A stretch of 64,000 nt of DNA from Variovorax paradoxus (GTDB lineage: Bacteria > Pseudomonadota > Gammaproteobacteria > Burkholderiales > Burkholderiaceae_C), in the NCBI GenBank assembly GCA_016806145.1, contig CP063167.1, positions 2,414,501 through 2,478,500 on the forward strand, in the 5' to 3' direction. Under the pieces are notes generated by a model. The model was not told where the DNA came from. It saw only the letters and a list, made by a program, of their open reading frames with translations, and made no database searches. Positions 19,834-32,727 of the stretch are shown here, one piece after another (position 1 is the stretch's first letter; every line of letters begins with the position of its first letter). Position numbers and translations under genes: made by a program.

Positions 19834-20048
19834 GCCGCGAGGAACAGGCCGATGCCGAGCACCACGGCGGCGCAAGCCAGGGTGACGATGCGGCCGGCCG
19901 CGAGCGCGTGCAGCTGCTGCAGGCGGCCGCGCAGCGAGGACCAGCGTCCGTGCGCGCGCGCGCAGTGGCGCATGTGGGAGGCGAGGGAGTCGACGTCGCT
20001 GCCGATGAGGTCGGCGTGCGAATGGGGGGACGAGAGGGGGGCGGACAT
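19830..20048 (-). CDS. Small single-helix membrane protein upstream of ndvB
   Basis: A 72-residue protein with a polar, histidine-containing N-terminal half and one hydrophobic C-terminal helix (IVTLACAAVVLGIGLFLAA) that runs to the last residue. The ATG at 20048 has a clear ribosome-binding site, AAGGAG, eight bases upstream. Its stop codon TGA overlaps the likely TTG start of the cyclic glucan synthase gene by four bases, so the two are probably translated in tandem. I do not recognise a family. The arrangement suggests an accessory or anchoring subunit of the synthase, which is inference from position only. Confidence 0.6.
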   Translation of the reverse strand: MSAPLSSPHSHADLIGSDVDSLASHMRHCARAHGRWSSLRGRLQQLHALAAGRIVTLACAAVVLGIGLFLAA

Positions 20049-20328
20049 GGCTACGGCTCCTTGTGACGGATCAAGAGCTGCCGCGCGATCGCGATAACTG
20101 TGAACGTCTGCCGACCGTACTCTCTTTCCGGCCCCCGCGCTCACTTATTCGGCCTGCGCGCGAGAAAGGCCTGTTGGCCTACAAGGCCCCGCACGGCTGC
20201 GCGGCCGCGAGGCGCGAGAAAGTCGAGCGCTGTCGCTCGAACAGGCGTAGCGTGGGCCGACTGCCTGGCTGCGGTCGCCCGAACCGGGCGCGCCGCTCGA
20301 CGCCATGGCTCGCAACGAAAGCGCTCCC

Positions 20329-20487
20329 ATGAAAAAGCCCTTCCCCGCCCTTCCCCCCGCCCTGGCCCCGCCGGTCATCGTGCCCTCGGTCCCCGAGATG
20401 GGGTCGCTGCGCACCGCACTGATCCTCGCCGGCGTCCTCTACGCCGCCGTGCTGCTCGTGCTCTGGGCAATCGATGCGTCCTTCTAG
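20329..20487 (+). CDS. Hypothetical small membrane protein
   Basis: A possible 52-residue protein: a proline-rich cytoplasmic start (KKPFPALPPALAPP), then a single hydrophobic segment (ALILAGVLYAAVLLVLW) and a short acidic end. There is no recognisable family and only a weak purine stretch before the ATG. An in-frame ATG at 20305 would add eight residues. Its reading frame and membrane-helix composition look protein-like rather than random. It stands alone between the divergent small gene upstream of ndvB and the DUF1488-like gene. Function unknown. Confidence 0.35.
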   Translation: MKKPFPALPPALAPPVIVPSVPEMGSLRTALILAGVLYAAVLLVLWAIDASF

Positions 20488-20597
20488 GCATCGAAGCGCG
20501 GCCGCGGCGAACGCCTCGAAGGCTCTGCATGACACAGCGGTCGCGTCCTCTTCTCACATTGCGCGGGTCGCGATCGCGGCCCGCGGGAACTAGCGCC

Positions 20598-20852
20598 ATG
20601 TCCGACACCCCTTTCTTCCACGACGCCTCGAACGCGGTCCGCTTCCTCGTGACGGTCGACGGCCGCAGCGTGGACGCCAGCATCGGCAAGACGACCCTGC
20701 ACTACCACTTCCGCACCGGCGACAACGCCGATCCGCTCGAGACCTACGCATCGCATGCCGAGGAGATCGATGCCGCCGTGCGGCGCCGGCTGGCGCAGGG
20801 ATCGACGCCGCCCGTGATGCTGCGGGAGCACGATCTGCGAACCACGGGTTAG
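20598..20852 (+). CDS. DUF1488-like small protein
   Basis: An 84-residue protein whose centre (AVRFLVTVDGRSVDASIGKTTL) resembles DUF1488 proteins, small cytoplasmic proteins of unknown function common in proteobacteria, which share a short beta-hairpin followed by helices. The later part (ETYASHAEEIDAAVRRRL) is a predicted amphipathic helix. It is a free-standing gene facing the stop of acs, with 43 bp between them. The family call rests on pattern resemblance only. Confidence 0.5.
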   Translation: MSDTPFFHDASNAVRFLVTVDGRSVDASIGKTTLHYHFRTGDNADPLETYASHAEEIDAAVRRRLAQGSTPPVMLREHDLRTTG

Positions 20853-20895
20853 CGGCGCGCGCCTTCCGGCGATCGGGCGGTGCCGCCCGGGGGAA

Positions 20896-22917
<2,022 letters not shown>

Positions 22918-22955
22918 GGGGTCGGGTTCGAAAAGGAAATGGACGGATGCGGCGC

Positions 22956-24260
22956 TCAACCGGCGCTCGGCAGGATCAGCGGCAGCACCAGGTGCCGGCC
23001 GGCCAGCCCGATGGCGCCGGCGACGGCGATGCACAGCATGGCCGTGCACAGCTTCGTGGTGAGGCTGCGCTCGCGCGTGCGCAGCACGAAGGACATGCTG
23101 AAGGCGATGCTCGTGAGCGAGGCCAGCACCGCGCCCGTGCCCGCCGTGGTGGCCAACAGGCTGCCCTGCGACGCGAGCGCGGCGGCCGCGGCCACGGCGC
23201 TCGCGCTCGACATCAGGCCGCCGACCACGCTCACGAAGTAGAAGCCCGCATCGCCGAACTGCCGCTGCGTGAGCCCGCCGACGATGTGCAGCACCAGGAA
23301 CACCACGCCGTACTTGAGCGCCAGCGGCAGCGAGAACGGCAGGTCGAGCTTGATCTCGGGCACGTCGGGCACGGGGCCGCGCGTGGCGCGCCGGTAGCTC
23401 CACAGCACCAGCACCGCGCTCGCGAGCATCATCAGCGCGAAGGCGCCCGAGGCACCGAGCAGCGCCAGCGGCGCCAGGATCAGCAGCAGCCCGGCATTAC
23501 GCACCACCATCGCGGTGGTCGCCAGCAGGATGCCGCGGTAGGCCGTGCCCACGTAGGCGCCGCGCGTGGCGACCACGCGCGAGGCCATCTCGATCACCGT
23601 GAAGTTGCTGTTCACCAGCCCGCCGAGAAAGCCCGAGAGCTCGGTGCCGCGCGTGCCGTAGAGCTTCCAGAGGATGTAGTTCACGAAGCCGATGCCCGCG
23701 ATCAGGATCACGGTGACCCAGGCGGCGCGCGGCTCCACCAGGTGCCACGGGCCCACGGCCCCGGCCGGCAGCGCCGGATAGATCACGATCGCGAGGATGG
23801 CCAGCAGCAGCGCCGAGCGCATCTCGCTCTCGGTCAGTCCGGCCGAGAAGCCGGCCAGCCGTTCCTTCCACGCCAGCAGCGCGGTGGCCAGCACCATCAC
23901 GGCCGCGGGCGAGATGGTGTGGCCCTGGCCGCACAGCACGCCGGCCAGGCAGGTCACGAGCATGGCGGCCGAAGTCGTGAGTTCGGCGCCCTGCCCGGCG
24001 CGCAGCGTCTGCACGTTGAGCAGCACCGCGAGCACGCCGACCAGCGCCAGGCACAGCAGCGCCACCGGCATGCCGAGCAGGCCGCCGAGCGCGCCCAGCA
24101 GGCAGATGAAGCCGAAGGTGCGCAGGCCTGCTTCCTTGCCGCGGCGCTCGCGCTCCAGCCCGATCAGCAGGCCGAGCGCCAGGCTCAGCGCCAGCCGCAC
24201 CAGGATCTCGAGGTAGGGCCACTCGGCCCCGGTGGTCATGGGGATGGTCTTGTCGGGCAT
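22956..24260 (-). CDS. MgtC/SapB-family membrane protein with DUF4010
   Basis: A 434-residue inner-membrane protein. The N-terminal third carries the MgtC signature [24 protein letters not shown] (membrane helix, then Glu-Arg-Glu and an Arg-Thr-Phe loop). The remaining two thirds, with about nine more helices, match the DUF4010 domain commonly fused to it. MgtC proteins are linked to magnesium limitation, acid tolerance and ATP-synthase modulation; the role of this longer form is unknown. It sits between phoD and acs on the same strand, 3 bp from phoD, suggesting co-transcription with the phosphatase. Confidence 0.8.
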   Translation of the reverse strand: MPDKTIPMTTGAEWPYLEILVRLALSLALGLLIGLERERRGKEAGLRTFGFICLLGALGGLLGMPVALLCLALVGVLAVLLNVQTLRAGQGAELTTSAAMLVTCLAGVLCGQGHTISPAAVMVLATALLAWKERLAGFSAGLTESEMRSALLLAILAIVIYPALPAGAVGPWHLVEPRAAWVTVILIAGIGFVNYILWKLYGTRGTELSGFLGGLVNSNFTVIEMASRVVATRGAYVGTAYRGILLATTAMVVRNAGLLLILAPLALLGASGAFALMMLASAVLVLWSYRRATRGPVPDVPEIKLDLPFSLPLALKYGVVFLVLHIVGGLTQRQFGDAGFYFVSVVGGLMSSASAVAAAAALASQGSLLATTAGTGAVLASLTSIAFSMSFVLRTRERSLTTKLCTAMLCIAVAGAIGLAGRHLVLPLILPSAG

Positions 24261-24263
24261 GGG

Positions 24264-25868
24264 TCAGACCGCCCGCGGACCCGGCACGCAGTCGTCGACC
24301 GCGAAGCGCGCCAGCGTCGAGATGCCGCTGTCGGGCTGCGCCACGTCGTCGAGCACGCGCAGCGAGGTGAGCCAGCGCCCGGGCGTCACGTCGGCCACCG
24401 CATAGCCGCGCTTGTCGGAACGCGCGAGCAGGATGTGCGGGTTGTTGTCGGCGATCTCCTGCGCGCGGCTCTGCGCCGTGCCGCTGGCCGAGGCGATCGA
24501 GGTGCCGCAGAACTCGCTCGCGATGACCGGCGACTGCGGCCGCGAGAAGTCGGCCAGCACGCGGCTCACGTAATTCTGGTGGATGTCGCCGCCGAGGAAG
24601 ACGGTGTTGCGCGCGCCCGCGCCCTGCACCGCGTCGAGCACGCGCTGGCGGCTCGCGGGATAGCCGTCCCAGGTGCTCGGGTGGTAGCTCTCGGCCGGCA
24701 GCGGCTTGTAGTTGCGCTGCGCGAAGATGGTCTGCTGCGCCACCACGCTCCAGCGTTCGCCCAGCGCGGCGTCCTGCGCCAGGCCCTGCTCGAGCCAGCG
24801 CTCCTGGTCGCTGCCGAGGATCGAGCGCGCGGGGTCGCGCAGCTCGGGGCAACCGGTGGGCGTCACCGAGCTCGGCGATTCCGCGCCGGGCACGCGGCAG
24901 GGCTGGCGGTCGCGGTACTGGCGCGTGTCGAGCAGGTGGAAGCGCAGCAGCCGGCCCCAGGCATGCCGCTCGTGGATGCGCAGGCCGTCGAGCGTGCCGA
25001 GCCCGCCGAGGCCCTGCGTGAGCACCGAGGCGCGCAGCGGCATGTTCTCGTAGAAGGGCTGGTAGCCGGCGCCGCGCCGCGCGAGGAAGTCGCCCGCCGC
25101 GCCGGTGCCTTCGAGGCCCGCGTAGTCGTTCTGCACCTCGTGGTCGTCCCAGGTCACGAGCCACGGGCAGGCGCGGTGCGCGGCCTGCAGCTGAACGTCG
25201 GTCTTGTAGAGCGCGTAGCGGTCGCGGAAGTCGGCGAGCGTCTTCGCGGCCGGCAGCGTGTGCGTGCGCACCAGCTGGTAGCTCGGCGGCTTCTTCGGCA
25301 TCGCGTATTCGTAGACGTAGTCGCCGAGAAACACGATCAGGTCGAGGTTCTCGTCGAGCATGTGGCGGTAGCCCGCGTAGTGGCCCTGCTCCCAGCGCTG
25401 GCACGAGACGAAGGCGAAGCGCGTGCGCCCGGGCATGGCGTGCAAGGCCGGCGCGGTGCGCGTGCGCGCCGTCTGCGTGACCGCGTCGCCGTGCATGAAG
25501 CGATAGAAGTACCAGCGATCCGGCCGCAGGCCCGACACCTCCACGTGCACCGCGTGCCCGAGCTCGGCCAGCGCGTTCGCCTGGCCCGCGCGCACGATGC
25601 GGCGGAAGGCCTCGTCCTCGGCCACCTCCCAGCGCACCGTCAGCGCGGCGGGCAGCGGCAGGCGCGGCGTGTCGAAGGGCACGGTGCCGGGCACCGGGCC
25701 GTCGAGCAGCCGGGTCCACAGCACGAAGCCGTCGGGGGTCGGCGACCCGCTGGCGACGCCGAGCGGGAACAGGTCGCGCTGGGCCAGCGTGTTCGACCAG
25801 CTCCAGCGCGGCAGGGAGCTGGCGGCCGCGGCGGCCGAGGCCAGGCGGATGAGATCGCGACGGTGCAT
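24264..25868 (-). CDS. phoD: Alkaline phosphatase D (Tat-exported phosphodiesterase/phosphatase)
   Basis: A 534-residue exported enzyme of the PhoD family, which releases phosphate from phosphomono- and diesters using iron and calcium. The N-terminus has a twin-arginine signal (HRRDLIRLASAAAAASS). The mature protein starts with the PhoD N-terminal beta-domain (FPLGVASGSPTPDGFVLWTR), then the metal sites: FLGDYVYEY, TWDDHEVQNDY and FLGGDIHQNYV. The ATG at 25868 is preceded by GGAGA and is preferred over the upstream TTG. It lies between the porin and the MgtC-like gene. Together with the phosphonate operon upstream it indicates a phosphorus-scavenging neighbourhood, although no Pho box was recognised. 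Confidence 0.9.
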   Translation of the reverse strand: MHRRDLIRLASAAAAASSLPRWSWSNTLAQRDLFPLGVASGSPTPDGFVLWTRLLDGPVPGTVPFDTPRLPLPAALTVRWEVAEDEAFRRIVRAGQANALAELGHAVHVEVSGLRPDRWYFYRFMHGDAVTQTARTRTAPALHAMPGRTRFAFVSCQRWEQGHYAGYRHMLDENLDLIVFLGDYVYEYAMPKKPPSYQLVRTHTLPAAKTLADFRDRYALYKTDVQLQAAHRACPWLVTWDDHEVQNDYAGLEGTGAAGDFLARRGAGYQPFYENMPLRASVLTQGLGGLGTLDGLRIHERHAWGRLLRFHLLDTRQYRDRQPCRVPGAESPSSVTPTGCPELRDPARSILGSDQERWLEQGLAQDAALGERWSVVAQQTIFAQRNYKPLPAESYHPSTWDGYPASRQRVLDAVQGAGARNTVFLGGDIHQNYVSRVLADFSRPQSPVIASEFCGTSIASASGTAQSRAQEIADNNPHILLARSDKRGYAVADVTPGRWLTSLRVLDDVAQPDSGISTLARFAVDDCVPGPRAV

Positions 25869-25918
25869 GCTTGTCTCCAATCGTGGATTGTGGGGGTGGT
25901 TGCGCGGGGCGGGCGCGC

Positions 25919-26986
25919 TCAGAACGCGTGGCGGATGCCGAAGTTCTGGCCGCTGGCCGCGTGGTCGGCGAGGCCCGCGACGTCGCCGCCGACGGTCAGC
26001 GCGGCGCCGCGCCGGTTGCGCACATGGGCAACGGTCGCATAGAGCGCGGTGCGCTTCGACAGGTGGTGCACGTAGCCCAGCGCGATCTTGCTGGCGCGCG
26101 AGCGGTCGCCCGGGTAGCGGAACGCCACCTGTCCATAGCTCGCGCGGATCTCGCCGGGGCCGACCGGCACCGTCACGCCGACGGTCGCGCCTTCGAAGCG
26201 CTTGGCGCCCAGCGGCATCTGCACGCGGTCCTGCGCGTACAGCGCCTCGACCGATGCCACGCCGAAGTCGTAGGCGATGCCGATGCTGGCCGAGCGGATG
26301 TCGCGCGGGCGCGTGGTCGGCGCCTTCGGCCCGCCCAGGGTCCGGCTGTAGGCCGCGCCCACACGGAACGCGCCCTGCCGGTAGCCGAGGCGCCCGCCGA
26401 GGTAGCGCTCCGCGTCGCCGCCGTCGACCGCCTCGGGCAGGCCGTACTGGAACTGGCCCGAGAAGCCGCCGAGGTCGCGCGGCAGGAAGTAGCCGACCGA
26501 GTTGCTCACGCGCACGTGCGAGCTCTGCCCCGCGTTGGCGCTGCCGTAGAGGATGGCGCGGCCGCGGTAGACGATGCTCTCGCCGACGCCGCTGGTGACC
26601 CAGGGCCCCGAGAAGTCCGACTGGATCAGGTAGGTCGGCGTGTAGTCGCGGCCCAGCCGCAGCTCGCCCCAGGGGCCGGCCAGGCTCACGGTCGAGCGCC
26701 GCGCGAGGTCGAAGGACGTCGGGTTGTCGACGGCGAGCGAGCCCTCGAGCCAGAAGCCCGCGCTCAGGCCGCCGCCGAGGTCCTCCTGGCCGCGAAAACC
26801 CAGGCGGCTGCTCGCGAGCCCGTCGGAGGCCAGCGCGGTCTGGCTGCCCTTGCCGTGCACGCGGTAGTGGGCGACGCCGGTGTCGATCAGCCCGAACAAG
26901 GTGACGCTCGACTGGGCATGGCAGGCGCCGATGGCGAGCATGGCGCCGCCGGCGATGACGGGGGTGAATCTTCTTTGTCTCTTCAT
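25919..26986 (-). CDS. Gram-negative trimeric porin (Burkholderiales type)
   Basis: A 355-residue outer-membrane porin. It has a Sec signal peptide ending in ACHAQ, then SSVTLFGLIDTGVAHY, the standard first strand of betaproteobacterial general porins. The sequence alternates short beta-strands and loops and contains the conserved SRLGFRGQEDLGGGLSAGFWLEG block. It ends in a terminal phenylalanine (FGIRHAF), the signal for BAM-dependent insertion. It should form a 16-stranded diffusion channel. Its position between the phosphonate/phosphoester operon and phoD suggests it admits anionic phosphorus compounds, which is inference. Confidence 0.9.
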   Translation of the reverse strand: MKRQRRFTPVIAGGAMLAIGACHAQSSVTLFGLIDTGVAHYRVHGKGSQTALASDGLASSRLGFRGQEDLGGGLSAGFWLEGSLAVDNPTSFDLARRSTVSLAGPWGELRLGRDYTPTYLIQSDFSGPWVTSGVGESIVYRGRAILYGSANAGQSSHVRVSNSVGYFLPRDLGGFSGQFQYGLPEAVDGGDAERYLGGRLGYRQGAFRVGAAYSRTLGGPKAPTTRPRDIRSASIGIAYDFGVASVEALYAQDRVQMPLGAKRFEGATVGVTVPVGPGEIRASYGQVAFRYPGDRSRASKIALGYVHHLSKRTALYATVAHVRNRRGAALTVGGDVAGLADHAASGQNFGIRHAF

Positions 26987-27098
26987 CTTTTTCTTCGAGT
27001 GGTGGGGGTGACCCGGGGATGGCGACGCGCAGGCAGGCCCCTCACGCGCATGCGTGACGAATCCATCCGGCGTCGGGGGAACGAAAGACGCGGCGCGT

Positions 27099-28358
27099 CT
27101 ACTGCAATGCGCGTCCCTGCATGCCGTCCGCTGCCACGCCGAGGTGGCGCAGCACGGTCGGCGCGATGTCGATCAGCGACGCGGGTTGGCGTCGCTCGCC
27201 GGGACGCAGCCCTCCCCCTCTCAGGCAGAGAAAGGGATGCTGTTCGTGCTCGCCCAGTCCGCCGTGCTGTGCGCAGCCGACGGGCGATGAATCGCTGAAC
27301 GGGCTCAGCAGCGAGACGCTGCGGCCCGGCACGCCATGGGGATTGGCGCGCGCGTCATGGCGCAGCGCGAGCGCCAGGCCGAGCGGGCCTTCCGTCGGCA
27401 GGCCGATCTCTGCCAGGGCCTGGCCGGCGAACACGCGTCCCGTGAAGTCCTGGTCCTGCAGCCACCGCACGACGGCCGGGATGGCGTCGCGCGCCTCGTC
27501 GGCGAAGTACAGCAGCGCGGCATTGCCGTTGGGCGCCATCACCACCTCCTGCGATTCGCGCGACTGCTTCCAGCCGGCCTCGACCAGCAGCGCGTCGAGG
27601 TCGATCTTGCGCTCCACCGTCTCCATGCCGTGGTCGGAACAGGCGACCAGCAGGATCTCGTCGCCGGCCGGATCGAGCGCCTCCACGGTGCGCCGCACCT
27701 GGTCGACGCAGGCATCGGCGTGGGCGATCATCGCCAGGTGCTCGCTCGAGCCGAGCGGCACGCCGTGCGCCGTGTGGTCGGGCTCCGAGAGCCACAGCAC
27801 GGCCAGCGCGGGCGCGCGTTCGCGCAGCACCTCGCGGCAGAAGCGATCGGTCATCGCCCGGTCGCCCGCGGCGCCCACTTCGATGGCCAGCCCGTCCGCC
27901 AATGCGGCACCGCCCGGCCCGCGCGAGCCTGCACGGTGGTAGACATGGCCGAAGCCGTCGGGGTCCTGCAGGTAGGCCGCGCCCGGCGACACGTTCGACA
28001 TGACGATCGCGCCGCCCTGCAGCGCCAGTCGCTCGGCCCAGGTCGGGCGCCGCAGGGTGCGGCCCGTGGCGCGGCGCAGGCGTTCGAGGAAGTCGGGCTT
28101 GCCCACCGACAGCCGCACCAGCGCGCCCTGCTCGCGCAGCACCATGGTGTTGCCCAGCAGGCCGTGGGCGGCCGGCAGGCAGCCGGTGGCCATCGAGGCC
28201 GAGCTGGTGCGCGTGGTCGAGGGAAAGACGCCGCGCGCCGAAACGAAGTCGGCACCCTGCGCGCGCAGCGCCGCGAGCGCGGGAGCCACGTCGGGCGTGA
28301 CCAGGTCCGCGCACAGGCTGTCGCAGACCACCACGACGGCGCGCCGCCGGCTGCTCAT
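27099..28358 (-). CDS. Alkaline phosphatase superfamily phosphodiesterase/pyrophosphatase
   Basis: A 419-residue enzyme of the nucleotide pyrophosphatase/phosphodiesterase branch of the alkaline phosphatase superfamily. The two-metal site is visible: VVVCDSLCADL (first Asp), the catalytic Thr in FPSTTRTSSASMATG, LSEPDHTAHG (Asp and His), CSDHGME (Asp-His) and a late histidine near QHGGLGEHEQHP. It has no signal peptide, so it acts in the cytoplasm. It is a distant relative of the phosphonoacetate hydrolase encoded at the head of the same operon. ATGA overlap with the calcineurin-like gene implies coupled translation. It probably hydrolyses an imported phosphate or phosphonate ester; the substrate is unknown. 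Confidence 0.8.
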   Translation of the reverse strand: MSSRRRAVVVVCDSLCADLVTPDVAPALAALRAQGADFVSARGVFPSTTRTSSASMATGCLPAAHGLLGNTMVLREQGALVRLSVGKPDFLERLRRATGRTLRRPTWAERLALQGGAIVMSNVSPGAAYLQDPDGFGHVYHRAGSRGPGGAALADGLAIEVGAAGDRAMTDRFCREVLRERAPALAVLWLSEPDHTAHGVPLGSSEHLAMIAHADACVDQVRRTVEALDPAGDEILLVACSDHGMETVERKIDLDALLVEAGWKQSRESQEVVMAPNGNAALLYFADEARDAIPAVVRWLQDQDFTGRVFAGQALAEIGLPTEGPLGLALALRHDARANPHGVPGRSVSLLSPFSDSSPVGCAQHGGLGEHEQHPFLCLRGGGLRPGERRQPASLIDIAPTVLRHLGVAADGMQGRALQ

Positions 28359-29151
28359 TTCGAAGCGTCCCGGGGCGCCGGGAGCGTGGACTTGTCGAGG
28401 TAGTCGTGGAAGTGGACCGTGACCTGGTCCGCCGCGAGGAACACCACCGCATAGGCCGGCGGCTCGTGGCTCTTGGGCACCGGCGAGATGGTGTGCAGGT
28501 CGAACGGCACCTGGTGGTTGAGGCCGCGCAGGGTCGAGAACGGGATGCCGCGCCAGCTGCCGCAGACCGGCCGGTGCACGTGGCCGAAGAACAGGTGGCG
28601 CAGGTTGCGCCGGCCCGCCACCAGCCGCGCGAAGGGCTCGGGGTTCGCAAGGCCGATGCGGTCGAGGCACGGAATGCCGATGTCGAACGGCGGGTGGTGC
28701 ATGAACAGGTAGGCTGGCCGCTCGCCGAGCCGGTCGAGCTCGGCCGCGAGCCAGGCCAGCCGCTGCTCGCAATAGAGGCCGCCGTTGCGGCCCTCGTCGA
28801 GCGTGTCGAGCAGCAGGAAGCTCGCGTCGGCCAGGTCGAAGCGGCCCTGCACGAAGCCGTTGCCGTCGCTCGGCCCGCCCGGGCATTGCGCCGCCAGCAG
28901 CGCGCGGATGTCGTGGTTGCCCACGAGCGGGAAGCACGGCATGGGCAGCCGCGCGAGCTGGGTGCGCAGCGCCGCGTAGGCGGCGCTCTCGCCGCGGTGC
29001 GCAAGGTCGCCCGTGATCACGCAGCAGGCCGCGTCGCGGTGGTGCTCGAGGATGTCGTCGATGCAGGCGGCGAGCCGCGCGTACGGGTCCAGGCCGTGCA
29101 GGATCTCGCCGGGCGCGACGAGGTGGGGATCGGTGATGTGGATGAACTTGG

Positions 29152-29155
<4 letters not shown>
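28355..29155 (-). CDS. Calcineurin-like phosphodiesterase (GpdQ/CpdA type)
   Basis: A 266-residue cytoplasmic metallophosphoesterase with all five family motifs in order: ITDPHL (Asp9, His11), TGDLAHRG, VGNHD, MHHPPF and GHVHRP. Length and motif spacing match the GpdQ/CpdA group, which hydrolyses glycerophosphodiesters, cyclic nucleotides or phosphonate monoesters. It overlaps both neighbours by four bases, linking the ABC transporter ATPase to the alkaline-phosphatase-type enzyme. A likely task is cleaving an ester imported by the adjacent transporter before the phosphonate enzymes act. Confidence 0.85.
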
Positions 29156-30872
<1,717 letters not shown>

Positions 30873-30876
<4 letters not shown>

Positions 30877-31718
30877 GCCGCGTCCTGGCCGCGCGTGGCG
30901 TCCAGTCCCAGGGCCCGTGCCAGCGCCTCGGCGCCGAAGTTGAGTCCCACCACCAGCGTGGAGATGAAGACCGCCGGCGCCAGCACCAGCCAGGGTGCGA
31001 ACGCGAGCTGGCTCACGCCCTCGGCGACCATCAGCCCCCAGTCGGGCGTGGGCGGCGAGATGCCCATGCCCAGGAAGGACAGCGAGCTCAAGAGCAGGAT
31101 CGCGTGCGACATGCGGATCGCGAACTCGACGTAGACCACGTCGAGCGTGTTGGGCAGCAGCTCGCGCAGGATGATCGACACCGTGCCCTCGCCGCGCAGC
31201 TGCGCGGCCTTCACGTAACCGAGTTGCACCTGCGTCAGCGCCTGGGCCCGCACGATGCGGATCACGCCCGGGAAATACACCATCCCGATGAGCACGATCA
31301 GCACCGGCAGCGATTCGCCGAAGCCGACCGCGAACAGCGCGACGAACAGGATGCCCGGCAGCGCCAGCTTGAGGTCGACGATGCGCATCATCACGTCGTC
31401 GAACAGCCCGCCGAGGTAGGCGGCCGTCACGCCGAGAATGCTGCCGACACTGACCGCGACGACCACGCCCGTGAAGGCGGCCAGCAGCGCCGTGCGTCCG
31501 CCCCACAGCAGGCGCGACAGGTAGTCGCGGCCCAGCACGTCGGTGCCGAGCCAGAACTCGGCGCTCGGCGGCTCGGCGCGGCCGCCGTTGAGCGACATCG
31601 GGTCGTAGGGCGCGATCCAGGGCGCGGCCAGCGCGATGGCCAGGTGCAGCACGACGATGCCGATGCCGAACAGGGCCACGGGCCGCAGCAGCGCGTGGTG
31701 GTTGATCTTGAACATCAT
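30873..31718 (-). CDS. ABC transporter permease, DppC-like
   Basis: A 281-residue inner-membrane protein with six predicted helices and an OppC/DppC-type N-terminal region. The cytoplasmic EAA loop that docks to the ATPase is visible around VQLGYVKAAQLRGEGTVSIIL. It pairs with the DppB-like permease encoded 3 bp upstream and shares an ATGA overlap with the ATPase. An ATG three bases downstream is an equally good start. Confidence 0.9.
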
Positions 31719-31721
31719 GAT

Positions 31722-32678
31722 TCAGCGGCTCCTGGCGCGGGGGTCGAGGGCGGCCACCGCGAGGTCGGCCAGCAGGTTCATCGAGACGACGGCCAGGGCC
31801 GCCAGCAGGCTGATGGCCTGCACGATCGGCACCTCGCGCTTGTCGACGGCCTGCAGCAGGATCATTCCGAGCCCGGGGTAGCCGAACACCTTCTCGACCA
31901 CCACGATGCCGCTGAGCAGGCCGGCCACGTAGAGCGCGGCCGAGTTGAGCGCCGGGATCACCGAGGCCGGCAACGCATGGCGCAGGATCAGCCGCAGCTC
32001 GCCCAGGCCGGTGAAGCGGGCGCGCTCGACGTAGTCGCTGGCCAGCGACTCGATCAGCCCGGTGCGGATCAGCTGCACCAGGTGGGCGATGGAGCCGAAC
32101 ACGATGGTCGCGACCGGCAGCACCGACACGGCCAGCAGCGCGGACGGCGGCGCGTCGGCGAAGGCCAGGATCACGGCCGGGAAGACCGGGATCCAGATCG
32201 CGAACACCAGCACCAGCAGGTTGCCCGAGGCGAACTCGGGGATCGAGTAGCCGATCACCGCGCCCATCGAGGCCAGCGTGTCGGGCAGCCGGCCGCGCCA
32301 GAAGGCCGCGACGATGCCCAGCAGCAGCGACACCGGAATGGCCACGAGTGCCGTCACGGCCGCGAGCAGCAGCGAGTTCTTCACCGGCTCGCGGATGATC
32401 TCGACCACCGGCGTGCCGCCGAGGATGGTCTTGCCGAAGTCACCGCGCATGGCGCCCGTGAGCCACTCGAAATAGCGCACCGGCGCCGGCCGGTCGAGGC
32501 CGAGGTCGTGGCGCTTTCGCGCCAGGTCCTCGGGATTCATCATCGCGATCTCGTCGGCCGTGAGGCTGACTTCGAGCGCGTCGCCGGGCAGCACCTCGGT
32601 CGCGACGAACACCAGCATCGAGGCCAGCAGCAGGGTCAGCGCATAGAGGCCCACACGCCGCAGGAAGGTCATGAGCAT
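31722..32678 (-). CDS. ABC transporter permease, DppB-like
   Basis: A 318-residue integral membrane protein. It shows the DppB/OppB N-terminal helix followed by VFVATEVLPGDALE, the DLGLDRPAPVRYFEWL segment typical of this family, and the EAA loop SDYVERARFTGLGELRLILRHAL. Six helices are predicted. With the DppC-like partner it forms the channel of the importer. It starts 49 bp after the substrate-binding protein gene on the minus strand. Confidence 0.9.
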   Translation of the reverse strand: MLMTFLRRVGLYALTLLLASMLVFVATEVLPGDALEVSLTADEIAMMNPEDLARKRHDLGLDRPAPVRYFEWLTGAMRGDFGKTILGGTPVVEIIREPVKNSLLLAAVTALVAIPVSLLLGIVAAFWRGRLPDTLASMGAVIGYSIPEFASGNLLVLVFAIWIPVFPAVILAFADAPPSALLAVSVLPVATIVFGSIAHLVQLIRTGLIESLASDYVERARFTGLGELRLILRHALPASVIPALNSAALYVAGLLSGIVVVEKVFGYPGLGMILLQAVDKREVPIVQAISLLAALAVVSMNLLADLAVAALDPRARSR

Positions 32679-32727
32679 GATGGGTCGCCGTTCGCGCGCG
32701 GGTCGGTGAAGGGGATGCGGGGCCGGC

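Noticed and set aside
14899..20097. A 1,732-codon open frame on the + strand opposite the cyclic glucan synthase
   Set aside because: Its protein is repetitive in Arg, Gln, His and Ala with no domains, as expected from the antisense of a GC-rich gene; the minus-strand product has clear GT84/GH189/GH94 motifs.
20049..20328. A CRISPR array, tRNA or riboswitch in the gap between the small ORFs
   Set aside because: Only short GGCCT-type repeats are present; no regular spacers, cloverleaf or known riboswitch core was seen. The same holds for the rest of the window.
27042..27057. TCACGC-GCAT-GCGTGA hairpin between the phosphodiesterase gene and the porin as a terminator
   Set aside because: Only six pairs and no U-run; insufficient to call a terminator or an operator.
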